A program made the translations under genes and the position numbers. Shown here piece after piece: positions 46,494-55,753 of a stretch of 64,000 nt of DNA (position 1 is the stretch's first letter; every line of letters starts with the position of its first letter). The stretch is from Curtobacterium sp. HSID17257 (GTDB lineage Bacteria > Actinomycetota > Actinomycetes > Actinomycetales > Microbacteriaceae), in NCBI RefSeq assembly GCF_003989515.1, contig NZ_RBLU01000001.1, positions 1 through 64,000 of the forward strand. Direction: 5' to 3'. The notes beneath the pieces were generated by a model, which was given only the letters and a program-made list of their open reading frames with translations, was not told the origin of the DNA and did no database searches.

Positions 46494-47938
46494 CGGGAGC
46501 GCTCCTTCCTGGTCGTCGCACCGCGTCCGGAACGGCCACGGGCGGCGGGGACCGCGCCCTGCTGGACGCGCTGTTCTGCGGGGATCGAGTCGGTCAGGCG
46601 CAGCAGCATCGCCGCGATGATCCAGTTCGCGATCAGGGACGATCCACCGGCGGCCATGAAGGGTGTGGTCAGGCCGGTCACCGGGATGATCCGGGTGATG
46701 CCGCCGACGACGACGAAGACCTGCAGCGCGATGATGAAGCCGAAGCCGACGCCGAGCAGCTTGCCGAAGTCGTCCTGGGCCATGAAGGCCACGCGCAGGC
46801 CTCGGGACGCCAGGACGATGAACAGGGCGAGGATCGCGAAGACGCCGATCAGCCCGAGCTCCTCGCCGAGCGACGCGACGATGTAGTCGGCGTTCGCGAC
46901 GGGGGTGATGTACGGGCGCCCCTGGCCCAGGCCGGTGCCCGTGATCCCGCCGTTCGCGAAGCCGAACAGGCCCTGCACGAGCTGGTAGCTGCCCTGGGTC
47001 TGGCGGTCGAAGATCGTCTGGTCGAACGGGTCGAGCCACTGCTCGAAGCGGCCTCGGACGTAGACCAGGACCGACTGCGCGACGAGGGCTCCACCGATGA
47101 ACAGGCCGAGACCGATGACGACCCACCCGAGCCGCGCGGTGGCGACGTAGATCATCACGAGGAACAGGCCGAAGTACAGCAGCGCCGTCCCGAGGTCGCG
47201 CTGGAACACCAGGACGGCCATCGCCGACGCCCACATCACGAGGATCGGACCGAGGTCGCGGGCGCGCGGGAACGTCATGCCGGCGAACTTCTTGCCGACG
47301 ATCGAGAGCGAGTCGCGTGCGGTGACGAGGTAGCCGGCGAAGAACAGCGCCATCGTGATCTTCGCGAGTTCGCCGGGCTGGAACGAGAACGGGCCGATGC
47401 GGATCCACACCCGGGCACCGCCGATGTTCTCCCCGATGCCGGGCAGCATCGGCAGGAGCAGCAGCGCGATCGTCGCGAACATGAAGATGTAGCGGTAGCG
47501 CTGCAGGAAGCGGTGGTTGCGGACCGCCACGACGGTGATCGTCGCCAGGACCATCGCGAGCATCGTCCAGACGATCTGCTTGACGCCGATCGCGTCCCAG
47601 CCGGTCAGGCCGTTGTGGACGTCGATGCGGTAGATCTCGGCGATGCCGATGCCGTTGAGCACCAGGGCGATCGGCAGCACGAACGGGTCCGCGTGCTTGG
47701 CGACGACCCGGAGCACCACGTGCATGACGAGTGCGAGTCCGAGGATGCCGGCGCCGACCCAGAGCACGCCGGTGTCGAAGATCCGGCCCTTGGTGCCGAG
47801 CTGCACGAGCACCATCGCGCCGGCGCAGATGCCGCACGCGATGACGAGCAGCACGAGCTCGAGGTTGCGGGCACGGGCGGGCTCACGCAGCTTGATCGTG
47901 ATCGCCTGCGTGAAGGACTGGGCGGTCGCGGCGCTCAT
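46490..47938 (-). CDS. rodA: SEDS peptidoglycan polymerase RodA/FtsW family
   Basis: 482 residues with about ten to twelve membrane spans. SEDS marks include GARVWIRIGPFSFQPGELAKI, RDLGTALLYFG and the late segment FMAAGGSSLIANWI. Polymerises glycan strands from lipid II and works with the adjacent PbpA. A short Arg-rich C-terminal tail. Start and stop both overlap neighbours by 4 bp, so the protein set is made in step. Confidence 0.96.
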   Translation of the reverse strand: MSAATAQSFTQAITIKLREPARARNLELVLLVIACGICAGAMVLVQLGTKGRIFDTGVLWVGAGILGLALVMHVVLRVVAKHADPFVLPIALVLNGIGIAEIYRIDVHNGLTGWDAIGVKQIVWTMLAMVLATITVVAVRNHRFLQRYRYIFMFATIALLLLPMLPGIGENIGGARVWIRIGPFSFQPGELAKITMALFFAGYLVTARDSLSIVGKKFAGMTFPRARDLGPILVMWASAMAVLVFQRDLGTALLYFGLFLVMIYVATARLGWVVIGLGLFIGGALVAQSVLVYVRGRFEQWLDPFDQTIFDRQTQGSYQLVQGLFGFANGGITGTGLGQGRPYITPVANADYIVASLGEELGLIGVFAILALFIVLASRGLRVAFMAQDDFGKLLGVGFGFIIALQVFVVVGGITRIIPVTGLTTPFMAAGGSSLIANWIIAAMLLRLTDSIPAEQRVQQGAVPAARGRSGRGATTRKERSR

Positions 47939-49302
47939 CCGGTGGCTCCCGGGGCCTCGGACGGCGCAGCGCTGTCCGAGGGCGAGGCCGACGGGGTCAG
48001 CGACGGTGTCGGCGACGAGGACGTGTCCCCGCCGGTGCCGGCCTGGTCCTGACCGGTCTCGGCGGCCTTCCGCAGCCGGTCCACGATGTCACGGGCGTCG
48101 GAGAGCGACGTCGCGTTGATCGTCGAGCGCACGTTCTCGCGGGTGTAGTCGGGGAGCGACGACACCGAGATGTCGGTGTCCTCGTAGACGTCCGACAGGG
48201 CGATCGGGCCGATGGACTGCTGCACGCCCTGGTAGATGGCGACCGTGCCGCGGTCGGTCCCGACGTAGTAGTGCGCCTGCGTGATCCGCCAGCCCAGGAA
48301 CACCGCGCCGACCAGCGCCGCGACGGCGACGACGAGTGCGATCGACCAGGCCACACGGCGCCGGATGCGACGACGGCGGTCCTCGGCGATGAGCTCGGCG
48401 AAGTACTGGTCGGACTCGGGCTCGAAGTGGGAGTCCTCGGGGACGGAGCTCACCTTGAGCGGGTGGAGCAGGATCGTGGGGAGGCGGATCGGCTTCCGGC
48501 CGGTCGACGCCTCGAAGGTCAGCGGCGCGGCTGCGGAGCCGACGGTGGTGGCTGCGGCGTCGTCGTCCTCGGGCTCCGTGTCGGTGACGTCCATCACGAC
48601 GACGGTCACGTTGTCCGGGGCACCGTGGTCGAGGGTCTCCTTGACCAGGCGCTGCGTCACCTGGTTCGCGTCCATGTTCGACGCGAGTGCGTGTCGGATC
48701 CGTTCCTCGGCCAGGTACGACGACAGGCCGTCCGAGCAGAGCAGCCAACGGTCGCCGGTCTGGATGTCCATGACGGCGGTGTCGACCTCGGGTGCGGCGT
48801 CGACGTCCCCGAGCACGCGCATGAGCACCGAGCGACGGGGGTGCACGGCCGCCTCCTCCGGCGTGATGCGGCCGCTGTCGACGAGCCGCTGCACGAAGGT
48901 GTGGTCGGAGGTGATCTGCTGCAGCTCGCCGTCGCGCATCCGGTAGATGCGGGAGTCGCCGATGTGGGCGATCGCGATCTGCTCGCCCACGCGGATGAGC
49001 GCGGACACCGTGGTGCCCATGCCGGTGAGCTCCTGGTGTTCGAACACCGTCTCGGTGATGAGCTGGTTCGCGGCGATGAGCGCGGACTGCAGGGCGAACT
49101 CCGCGTCGTGCGCGGACGGGAACTCGCGGTCGACCTCGCGGATGCGGCGGATGGCGATCGCCGAGGCGACGTCGCCGCCGGCGTGCCCGCCCATGCCGTC
49201 CGCGACCGCGAACAGGTGCGTGCCGGCGTACCCGGAGTCCTGGTTGTTGGCACGGATGCGCCCCACGTGGGACACAGCGGCGCTCAGCGTGCGAGCCGTC
49301 AT
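47935..49302 (-). CDS. pstP: PP2C-family serine/threonine phosphatase PstP
   Basis: 455 residues. PP2C domain 1-~235 with metal-binding motifs RANNQDSGY, ADGMGGHAGGD and GAPDNVTVVV. A membrane span at about 315-337 is followed by an extracellular Ser/Pro/Ala-rich tail. It removes phosphates placed by PknA and PknB. Overlaps the rodA start by 4 bp and lies 7 bp after fhaB. Matches Rv0018c in order and architecture. Confidence 0.95.
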   Translation of the reverse strand: MTARTLSAAVSHVGRIRANNQDSGYAGTHLFAVADGMGGHAGGDVASAIAIRRIREVDREFPSAHDAEFALQSALIAANQLITETVFEHQELTGMGTTVSALIRVGEQIAIAHIGDSRIYRMRDGELQQITSDHTFVQRLVDSGRITPEEAAVHPRRSVLMRVLGDVDAAPEVDTAVMDIQTGDRWLLCSDGLSSYLAEERIRHALASNMDANQVTQRLVKETLDHGAPDNVTVVVMDVTDTEPEDDDAAATTVGSAAAPLTFEASTGRKPIRLPTILLHPLKVSSVPEDSHFEPESDQYFAELIAEDRRRRIRRRVAWSIALVVAVAALVGAVFLGWRITQAHYYVGTDRGTVAIYQGVQQSIGPIALSDVYEDTDISVSSLPDYTRENVRSTINATSLSDARDIVDRLRKAAETGQDQAGTGGDTSSSPTPSLTPSASPSDSAAPSEAPGATG

Positions 49303-49309
49303 GTGCCGG

Positions 49310-49882
49310 TTACCGCCGCAGCTCGAACGTCGTCGTCCCGATCGTGATCGGCGTCCGTTCCGCGATGGTCACGGGCCCGGTCACCTTCTGATCGTTGACG
49401 AACGTGCCGTTCGTGGACTCGAGGTCGGACAGGACCCAGCCCTCGCCACGGAGGTCGAGGCGGGCGTGGTGCGTCGAGGTGTAGTCGTCGCGGATGACGA
49501 CGTTCGACTCGCTGGAGCGACCGATCGTGATCGGGCCGCCGCCGAGCGGCATCTCCAGGCCCTCGCGCGAGCCCTCGGTGATGACGAGGCGCGTCGGGAC
49601 GCCGGCGGCCTGCTGTGCGGCACCCGACTGCTGCGGCGTCGGGCCCGAGGGCTGGCCGATCAGCTCCGTGAACGCACCGGGCGCCGCGGCCGCTGGTGCT
49701 GCTGCGGCGGGGACGGCCGGCGTCGTCGGCGAGGACGCACCGGCCTTCGGGTCGGTCGGGATGGTGCGGACACGTTGGCCGAACAGGTCGCTCCGCAGGG
49801 CGAAGACGATGACGAACACGAACAGCCACAGCACCGCCAGGAAGGCGAAGCGCAGGACGAGCAGGGTCAGGCCCGTGGTCAT
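49310..49882 (-). CDS. fhaB: FHA-domain protein FhaB (FipA-like)
   Basis: 190 residues. An N-terminal membrane span (about 5-28), an Ala/Pro-rich linker, and a C-terminal FHA phosphothreonine-binding domain with TIGRSSESNVVI, STHHARLD and LESTNGTFVN. Links the kinase system to cell-division and cell-wall proteins. The ATG overlaps the fhaA stop by 4 bp. Confidence 0.94.
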   Translation of the reverse strand: MTTGLTLLVLRFAFLAVLWLFVFVIVFALRSDLFGQRVRTIPTDPKAGASSPTTPAVPAAAAPAAAAPGAFTELIGQPSGPTPQQSGAAQQAAGVPTRLVITEGSREGLEMPLGGGPITIGRSSESNVVIRDDYTSTHHARLDLRGEGWVLSDLESTNGTFVNDQKVTGPVTIAERTPITIGTTTFELRR

Positions 49883-50559
49883 CGTGCACCTCCGTCGTTC
49901 TCCGGGATCACCCGGAACACCATACGGGTACGACCGATCTCGATGGTGGAGTCCGGCTCGACGATGGCCTGCTGGAAGCGCTCGCCGTTCAGCTTCGAGC
50001 CGTTCGTGGACCCGAGGTCGTTGGCCTGTGCGTGCTTGCCGTCCCAGATGACCTCGACGTGCTTCCGGCTCGTCCCGGTGTCGGCCACGGTGATGTCCGC
50101 GTCGGTGCCCCGCCCGATGACGGTGCGGCCGCGGCGCAACCGGTGGCGCTGCGAGCCGATGTCGAGCACGGCGACCCAGGCGACGTCGCGCTGGACGGTC
50201 GACGAGTCGATCTCCAGGATCCCGGTGGACAGCGTGCCGTCCTGCTGCAGCGAGATCGACACCGGGCCGGAGAACGAGTAGTTCTGCGCGACCGCGTGCT
50301 GCTGCACCATCTGCGACAGCTCGTCGATGAGCGGCCGACCGATGTCGTTCATGCGGGTGTGGTCCGGTGGTGCGAGGCGCACCGTGAACTCGTTGGGCAC
50401 GAGGATCCGCTCGCGCGAGACCACGGCGGCCTTCGTGTCGAGCTCCCGCCGCAGCGCGCTGGAGATCTCGACGGGCTGCACGCCGGAGCGGAAGGTCTTC
50501 GCGAAGGCGCCGTTCACGGCGCGCTCCAACCCTCGCTCGAAGCTGTCCAAGAGGCCCAT
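49879..50559 (-). CDS. fhaA: FHA-domain protein FhaA (DUF3662)
   Basis: 226 residues. An N-terminal DUF3662 domain starting MGLLDSFERGLERAVNGAFAK, a short linker, and a C-terminal FHA domain with VIGRGTDADITV, SRKHVEV and LGSTNGSKLNG. In mycobacteria FhaA binds the phosphorylated pseudokinase part of MurJ. Here MurJ lacks such a domain, so the partner may differ. The linker is much shorter than in M. tuberculosis. ATG 50559 chosen for the conserved beginning. First gene of the operon. Confidence 0.94.
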   Translation of the reverse strand: MGLLDSFERGLERAVNGAFAKTFRSGVQPVEISSALRRELDTKAAVVSRERILVPNEFTVRLAPPDHTRMNDIGRPLIDELSQMVQQHAVAQNYSFSGPVSISLQQDGTLSTGILEIDSSTVQRDVAWVAVLDIGSQRHRLRRGRTVIGRGTDADITVADTGTSRKHVEVIWDGKHAQANDLGSTNGSKLNGERFQQAIVEPDSTIEIGRTRMVFRVIPENDGGAR

Positions 50560-50669
50560 GTGTCTCCGTGTTCGTCGGTCAGGGACCACTGCATGGTAGT
50601 GGGTGGCGCTCCTGCCCGTCTGTGCGTGGTCACGGGCACCCTCCCACGCGTGCTAGTGTTGCCGGGCTG

Positions 50670-50756
50670 GCGCGAGTGGCGGAATTGGTAGACGCGCACG
50701 GTTCAGGTCCGTGTGCTGGAAACGGCGTGGGGGTTCAAGTCCCCCCTCGCGCACCA
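50670..50756 (+). tRNA. tRNA-Leu (CAG)
   Basis: Class II tRNA with long variable arm. Acceptor GCGCGAG/CTCGCGC, anticodon stem CACGG/CCGTG, anticodon CAG at 50704-50706, T-arm GGGGTTCAAGTCCCC. CCA encoded at 50754-50756. A strong terminator follows. Confidence 0.97.
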
Positions 50757-50764
50757 GGTGAGGG

Positions 50765-50792
50765 AAGGCCCCCGGAGGGATCCGGGGGCCTT
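50765..50792 (+). terminator. Terminator after tRNA-Leu
   Basis: A perfect 12-bp stem (AAGGCCCCCGGA at 50765-50776 with 50781-50792) and 4-nt loop, ending in TT, nine bases after the tRNA. Confidence 0.9.
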
Positions 50793-50908
50793 CTCGCGTT
50801 CCCGGGCCCGCTCACGGCCGCGCGCGGCGAGGTGGGTGCGTGCCGGCCGGGAGGCGCGGATCACCGCTGCCACGGGCCTCCCGTCCGTCGCGTGGTCGGC
50901 TGGGTGCC

Positions 50909-51928
50909 TCAGGGGACCAGCTGGGTGAGCTGGCCGACGACGACGGCCGCCGCCAGCACCACGAACGGGCCGAGCGCGATCACGGTGACCCAGCGGTGCT
51001 CGACCAGCAGTGCGACGAACTCGCGGAGGAACGCACTGGGCACGTAGTAGCGCGCGGTCCGTGCGCCGACCACCTGCGCGTCGACCCCGAGGCGTCGGGC
51101 GAGCGAGGCGGTGCGGAGCACGTGGTAGTCGCTCGTGACCAGGAGCAGGGGGCCGTGTCGGTCCGCTTCCCGCAGGAGCACGGCGGACCGCTCGATGTTC
51201 TCGCGGGTGGTGGTCGACCGGTCCTCGAGCAGCACGGCCTCCGCCGGGACGCCCTGGGCGCCGAGGTACTCGCCCATGGCGGCCGCCTCGGACCGGACCT
51301 CGTCGCTGCCCTGGCCGCCCGACGGCACGAGCAGCGGCCGGTTGCCGCGCGCCGTCTCGGCACGCCAGACCGTGAGCGCCCGGTCGAGCCGTCCGCGCAG
51401 GAGCGGGGTCACGGTGCCGTCCGGCCGGAGTCCGGCGCCGTGCACGACGACGGCGGTCGGCACGAGTCCGTGCCGCATCCGCCCGTAGACGACGGAGTAG
51501 ACCGCGAACGACACGAACGCTGCGCTCGCGTAGGCGGACACCAGGGCGACGAGCGCCGCCACGGTCACCCCGACGGCGCCGAACCAGACGACGACCAGGA
51601 CGGCGAGGACCGGCAGTGCGAAGACCAGGACCCCGGCGATGAGCGAGAGCTGGTTGCCGAGGCTCCTGCCCTCCTTGCGGAGCATCGTGACGCCGTTCGC
51701 GACGAGGGCGACGCCGAACACCACGACGCTGACGGGCAGGGCGAGCATCAGCAGCGCGAGCAGGACGAGTGCCACGGGGGAGCGGTCGGCTGCGACGGAG
51801 AGCGTTCCGAGCACGCCGAACACGACCGCCGCGGTCAGGAAGACGCCGTTGCGGAGCAGGCGCGGGTCGCGGCGGCGTGACACCGCGAAGCAGACGGCGA
51901 AGACGACGGCGACGACGAGGAGGAACAC
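50909..51928 (-). CDS. YdcF-family (DUF218) membrane protein
   Basis: 339 residues. About five hydrophobic spans in the first 150 residues, then a cytoplasm- or surface-facing DUF218 domain with AVVVHGAGLRPDG, PSGGQGSDEVRSEAAAM, the EDRSTTTRENI signature and VTSDYHVLRTASLARR. A final span closes the protein. Related to SanA/ElyC proteins in envelope maintenance; the reaction is not known. GTG start with GAGGAGG upstream. Distant relative of the DUF218 protein at 18696-19415. Confidence 0.88.
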   Translation of the reverse strand: MFLLVVAVVFAVCFAVSRRRDPRLLRNGVFLTAAVVFGVLGTLSVAADRSPVALVLLALLMLALPVSVVVFGVALVANGVTMLRKEGRSLGNQLSLIAGVLVFALPVLAVLVVVWFGAVGVTVAALVALVSAYASAAFVSFAVYSVVYGRMRHGLVPTAVVVHGAGLRPDGTVTPLLRGRLDRALTVWRAETARGNRPLLVPSGGQGSDEVRSEAAAMGEYLGAQGVPAEAVLLEDRSTTTRENIERSAVLLREADRHGPLLLVTSDYHVLRTASLARRLGVDAQVVGARTARYYVPSAFLREFVALLVEHRWVTVIALGPFVVLAAAVVVGQLTQLVP

Positions 51929-51982
51929 GGTCGGAGCGTACCGGGGACGAGTGGCCGGGGTCGGTGGCCCATGGGCGTCGGT

Positions 51983-52669
51983 CTACGGGCCGGTGGACCG
52001 GGCGTCGCGGGCACCGGCCAGCCCGTGGTCGTGCGCGTACACCACGAGCTGCACCCGGTCACGGAGCGCGAGCTTGCCGAGGATGCTCGAGATCTGCGTC
52101 TTCACGGTCGACTCGGTGACGAACTCCTTCGCCGCGATCTCGGCGTTCGACAGCCCACGCGATGCCCAACCGAACACGATGCGCTCCCGGTCGGTCAGGG
52201 TCTGGAACGCCTCGGGCTGCGGGGCGGGGGCACGGTCGACGTCGGCGCCGAACAGCTGCGAGAGGTCGTTCGGCGCGATCACCGAGCTGCCCTCGTGCAC
52301 GGCGCGCACCGCCGCGAACAGGAACGGCGGCGTGGTGTCCTTGAGCAGGAACCCGCTCGCGCCGAGCCGGATCGCCGTGGCGGCCGCGGGGTCGAGGCCG
52401 AACGTCGTGAGCACCACCACACGGGGGAGCGGCCCCGGGAACGCGCCGGAGAACAGCTGGCGCACCGTCTCGACGCCGTCCACGCCGGCCATCCGCATGT
52501 CGAGCAGGACGACGTCGGGTCGGAGTTCGCGGATGCGGTCGAGTGCCTCGGCGCCGTCGGACGCCTCGCCCACCACCTGCATGTCGGGCTGCGCGTCGAG
52601 CACCACACGGAGGCCGGCGCGGAAGAGCGCCTGGTCGTCGGTGAGCAGGATGCGGATCGGGTCGGTCAT
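51983..52669 (-). CDS. NarL/LuxR-family response regulator
   Basis: 228 residues. Receiver domain with acidic pair DD at 11-12 and phospho-acceptor Asp57 in VVLLDMRM, then Lys in GFLLKDTT. A C-terminal LuxR helix-turn-helix at about 158-215 (LTDRERIVFGWASRGLSNAEIA). Controls transcription on phosphorylation by the sensor kinase encoded just upstream, with which it overlaps by 4 bp (ATGA). The signal and targets are unknown. Confidence 0.94.
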   Translation of the reverse strand: MTDPIRILLTDDQALFRAGLRVVLDAQPDMQVVGEASDGAEALDRIRELRPDVVLLDMRMAGVDGVETVRQLFSGAFPGPLPRVVVLTTFGLDPAAATAIRLGASGFLLKDTTPPFLFAAVRAVHEGSSVIAPNDLSQLFGADVDRAPAPQPEAFQTLTDRERIVFGWASRGLSNAEIAAKEFVTESTVKTQISSILGKLALRDRVQLVVYAHDHGLAGARDARSTGP

Positions 52670-53982
52670 CGAGTTGTCCCCCCTCGGACGTCGAACGGGA
52701 TGCGGGCGCGCGCGACGAACACGGCGTCCAGCACGGCGGCGTCGAACGACCCGCCGATCGTGGTGAGTCGGGTCTGCATGCCGGTGAGGCCCCGGCCGGA
52801 ACCCCGTGTCGACGCGGTCGTCGGCTGCTCACCGGTCGCGACGGTGCGGACGGCCACGGCGCCGGTGGCCGCAGCGGCGAGCTCCTCGAGCCCGAGCTCG
52901 GCGCCGACGGGCAGCGCGCTCGAGGGCACGGGGTTCTCGACCTCGAGCACGAGGTCGGCGGAGCGCCAGGTCTCCCGGACCTCGACGGCGCCGCCGGGTG
53001 CCCCGTGCCGGAGCGCGTTCGTGAGCATCTCCTGCAGGACCCGGCGGGCAGCGGTGCCGTGCACGGCACCGAGCGGCCGGGCGACACCGCGGACGGCGTG
53101 CTCCACGTCGACCCCGGCGTCGCGGATGCCGCGGACGATCTCCTCGAAGGACGTCGGGTCGCTCGCGGTGTCGGAGCCGTCGATGTGTCCGAGCACCTGC
53201 CGCACCTCGACCAGGGAGCTGCGGGCGGTGCTGGCGATGGTGGCGCTGACCTCGCGGATTCGGGCCTCGTCGTCGAGGAAGGGCACCGAGTCCGCCTGCG
53301 CGATGATGACCGCGAGTGAGTGCCCGACGACGTCGTGCACGTCGCGGGCGATGTCGGCGCGGATGCGCTCGGCCTCGGCCTCGTCGACCGCGCGGGTGGC
53401 GACGGCCTCGGCCCGGTTGGCCACGGCCTCCGCACGGCTGGCAGCTGCCTCGGCGTCGGCGCGTCGGACGGCCTCGGCGTTCTGCGACCGGATGGCCCGA
53501 CCGGCGAGACCAGCGGCCCAGAAGGAGAGCAGGACGAGCGCCGGCGCGGCGAGGACGAGGACGACCTGGTCGCGTGGCCCGTTCAGCAGCAGGGCGTACC
53601 GGTAACCGGTCGAGGAGAGGTACATGGACGCCGAGGCTCCGGCGATCACGGCGAGGAGGCCGGCGAGCACGGCTTCGAACCGTGTGCCGACGACGGCGAC
53701 GGTACCGATGACGACCGCGATGGCGAGGTCGACCAACGACGGCCGTTCGCCGCCGGCCACCTGCACCGCGCCGAGGGCGACGGTCGCGACCATCGCCGAG
53801 CTCGGGGACAGGCGGCGGAGCACGATCGCGACGCAGGCGACCGCGACGGCCAGGGGACTCGCGTGCTCGAGCTCGACGTCGATCGGTGCGGCGAAGAGCA
53901 GTGCCGCGAGCCCGGCCCAGAGGAGGTCGACGAGGATCGACCGGCGCCGCATCGGCCGGAGGAACGTGCGCCGGTCCGTCAC
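52666..53982 (-). CDS. NarX-type sensor histidine kinase
   Basis: 438 residues. About five to six membrane spans in the first 165 residues, an Ala-rich coiled coil at about 165-205 with repeated RAEAVA units, then a HisKA_3 dimer domain with His216 in IARDVHDVVGHSLAV. The ATPase domain has NALRHG and GRGLTGMQTRL. Signals to the downstream response regulator. GTG start at 53982 (internal ATG at residue 11 possible). A tiny hydrophobic reading frame precedes it. Confidence 0.92.
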   Translation of the reverse strand: MTDRRTFLRPMRRRSILVDLLWAGLAALLFAAPIDVELEHASPLAVAVACVAIVLRRLSPSSAMVATVALGAVQVAGGERPSLVDLAIAVVIGTVAVVGTRFEAVLAGLLAVIAGASASMYLSSTGYRYALLLNGPRDQVVLVLAAPALVLLSFWAAGLAGRAIRSQNAEAVRRADAEAAASRAEAVANRAEAVATRAVDEAEAERIRADIARDVHDVVGHSLAVIIAQADSVPFLDDEARIREVSATIASTARSSLVEVRQVLGHIDGSDTASDPTSFEEIVRGIRDAGVDVEHAVRGVARPLGAVHGTAARRVLQEMLTNALRHGAPGGAVEVRETWRSADLVLEVENPVPSSALPVGAELGLEELAAAATGAVAVRTVATGEQPTTASTRGSGRGLTGMQTRLTTIGGSFDAAVLDAVFVARARIPFDVRGGTTR

Positions 53983-54007
53983 GGCTCGATCATCGCACGA
54001 CGGTGGA

Positions 54008-54109
54008 TCACGGCATCGGGGACATCGCGACGAGTGCCACCGCGGTGACGACGACGATCGCGGCGCAGGTGGCGAGGGTGGCGATCACGTGCTTGGTCGA
54101 ACTCTCCAT
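54008..54109 (-). CDS. Possible 33-residue single-span membrane peptide
   Basis: A short frame: MESSTKHVIATLATC followed by a strongly hydrophobic run (AAIVVVTAVALVAMS) and ending PMP. Codons are GC3-rich like real genes here. It ends 25 bp before the sensor kinase start, so the two could share a transcript. The ribosome-binding site is weak (AGG about 12 bases upstream). Could be a small regulator of the kinase or a chance frame. Confidence 0.35.
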   Translation of the reverse strand: MESSTKHVIATLATCAAIVVVTAVALVAMSPMP

Positions 54110-54449
54110 GCCACCGAGCCTGGGGGTCGACCCGGTCGCCGTGCATCGTGCGGAGGGACGAACGGGGTCGTCCTGCAGGACGAACCCGTCAGATCGTCAG
54201 CTGTCCCAGCACGCGGTGGGCGATCGACACGGGCTCCCCGCTCACGACCCCGCCGCGGGGACGACTCACCTGCGTACAGACCGGAGGCACCGGGACCTCG
54301 TCCGCGCGATCCGGCCACCGGGGCCGCGTGATCCGTCCACCCCGGACGCCCGCCCAGTCACCGGCGCGGACCGTCGGAGACGACGACCGGACCCGGCCGT
54401 GCCGCCGTGCACGACGACGGGACGACGATCACCGAGACAGGAGAACGAG
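54110..54449. other. Spacer upstream of the manganese catalase gene
   Basis: About 340 bp without a supported gene. It should contain the catalase promoter and that of the kinase operon on the other strand. No repeat, palindrome of note or clear promoter was found. Confidence 0.5.
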
Positions 54450-55331
54450 TTGTACTTCCACAAGCAAGAGCTCCAGTTCAAGGCCACCCCCGACAAGCCC
54501 GACGCGGTGTACGCGCGCAAGTTGCAGGAGGTGCTCGGCGGCCAGTACGGCGAGATCTCCGTCGCGCTGCAGTACCAGTTCCAGGCGTGGAACATGCACA
54601 TCCCGGGCAAGTACCGCGACATGGTGTTCGGCATCGGTGCCGAGGAGATGGGCCACGTCGAGATGCTCGCGACGATGATCGCGCAGCTGCTCGAGAAGAG
54701 CCCGCTCGGCATCACCGAGGACGCGCTGCAGGACGACCCGACCGTCGCGGCGATCGTCGGGGGCACCGACGTGCAGCACGCGATCGTCGCGGGCGCCGGA
54801 GCCCGACCGGTGGACAGCAACGGCAACCCCTGGCAGGGCTCGTACATCACCGCGTCCGGCAACCTGCTCGCCGACTTCACGGCGAACGAGAACGCCGAGA
54901 TGCAGGGGCGCGTCCAGGCCGCCCGGCTCTACCACATGACCGACGACCACGGCGTGCGGGACCTGCTCTCGTTCCTCATCGCGCGCGACACCATGCACCA
55001 GAACATGTGGGCGACCGCCGCCGCGGAGCTCCGCGAGAAGGGCGTCGAGGGCTTCCCGGTGCCGAGCAACTTCCCGCAGTCGAAGGAGAACCAGGAGGTC
55101 AACTACCAGTACCTCAACTTCTCCGACGGCAAGGCGGCGGCGGACGGCCCGTGGGCGAGCGGCCCGTCGTTCGACGGCAAGGGCGAGTACTCGTACCACG
55201 ACGGCCCCACCACCTCGGTGCCGATGCCCCCGCCCACGCACCCGGACGTCCGGCTGTACGGCACCACCGAGCTGCCGAACGTGGTCGAGAAGACCGCCGG
55301 CCTCGTGCAGGACACGCTTCACAAGGAGTGA
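54450..55331 (+). CDS. Manganese catalase
   Basis: 293 residues of the non-haem dimanganese catalase family; splits hydrogen peroxide. Family start (M)YFHKQELQF. Metal ligands fit Glu35, Glu66 and His69 in EEMGHVEML, then Glu147 and His183 in RDTMHQNMW. The start is TTG 54450, with AGGAG six bases before it; the frame is open upstream but nothing there resembles the family. Stands alone, followed by a long terminator hairpin. Confidence 0.92.
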   Translation: MYFHKQELQFKATPDKPDAVYARKLQEVLGGQYGEISVALQYQFQAWNMHIPGKYRDMVFGIGAEEMGHVEMLATMIAQLLEKSPLGITEDALQDDPTVAAIVGGTDVQHAIVAGAGARPVDSNGNPWQGSYITASGNLLADFTANENAEMQGRVQAARLYHMTDDHGVRDLLSFLIARDTMHQNMWATAAAELREKGVEGFPVPSNFPQSKENQEVNYQYLNFSDGKAAADGPWASGPSFDGKGEYSYHDGPTTSVPMPPPTHPDVRLYGTTELPNVVEKTAGLVQDTLHKE

Positions 55332-55362
55332 CCGTCCCGCCGGTCGCGCGACGCGACCGGGA

Positions 55363-55410
55363 GACGGACGGGAGGCGCGGTGCCAGCCGGCACCGCGCCT
55401 CCCGTCCGTC
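55363..55410. terminator. Terminator after Mn catalase (repeat-hairpin family, copy B)
   Basis: A 21-bp perfect stem (55363-55383 with 55390-55410) and 6-nt loop. It lies between convergent genes and shares its outer arm GACGGACGGGAGGC with the dnaA terminator. Confidence 0.85.
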
Positions 55411-55424
55411 ACGTGGTCACCCCG

Positions 55425-55739
55425 TCACGACTCCGCACCCACCGTCACCAGCGCGGCGGTGTCGTCGTCGCGCGGTGCGCGCGGTGGCTCGAAGATGCCG
55501 GACCAGAGGCGCGTCGCACTCCAGAGTGCGATGAGCGCCACCGTGCCGGCGGCCGCGGCGAGCCAGGGGACGAGCGGGACCTGTGCCCACGCGCCGGGCG
55601 CGACCAGCCAGGTGAGGAAGTTCCCCGCCGTGCTGCCGGCCGCGCCCAGGAGCACGGCCACCCGACGGTCCAGGCTCGTCGCGACCAGCGCTCCCGTCAC
55701 GACCGCGACGGCGAGGAGGGCGTTGATGATCGTCGTCAC
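55425..55739 (-). CDS. Hypothetical small membrane protein
   Basis: 104 residues with three hydrophobic spans (about 3-20, 28-48 and 56-76) and a short acidic cytoplasmic-type tail (APRDDDTAALV). Begins with GTG at 55739. It lies 14 bp after hsp20 on the same strand, so may be induced with it. No family recognised. Confidence 0.6.
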   Translation of the reverse strand: MTTIINALLAVAVVTGALVATSLDRRVAVLLGAAGSTAGNFLTWLVAPGAWAQVPLVPWLAAAAGTVALIALWSATRLWSGIFEPPRAPRDDDTAALVTVGAES

Positions 55740-55753
55740 CGCACGCCCCCGGA

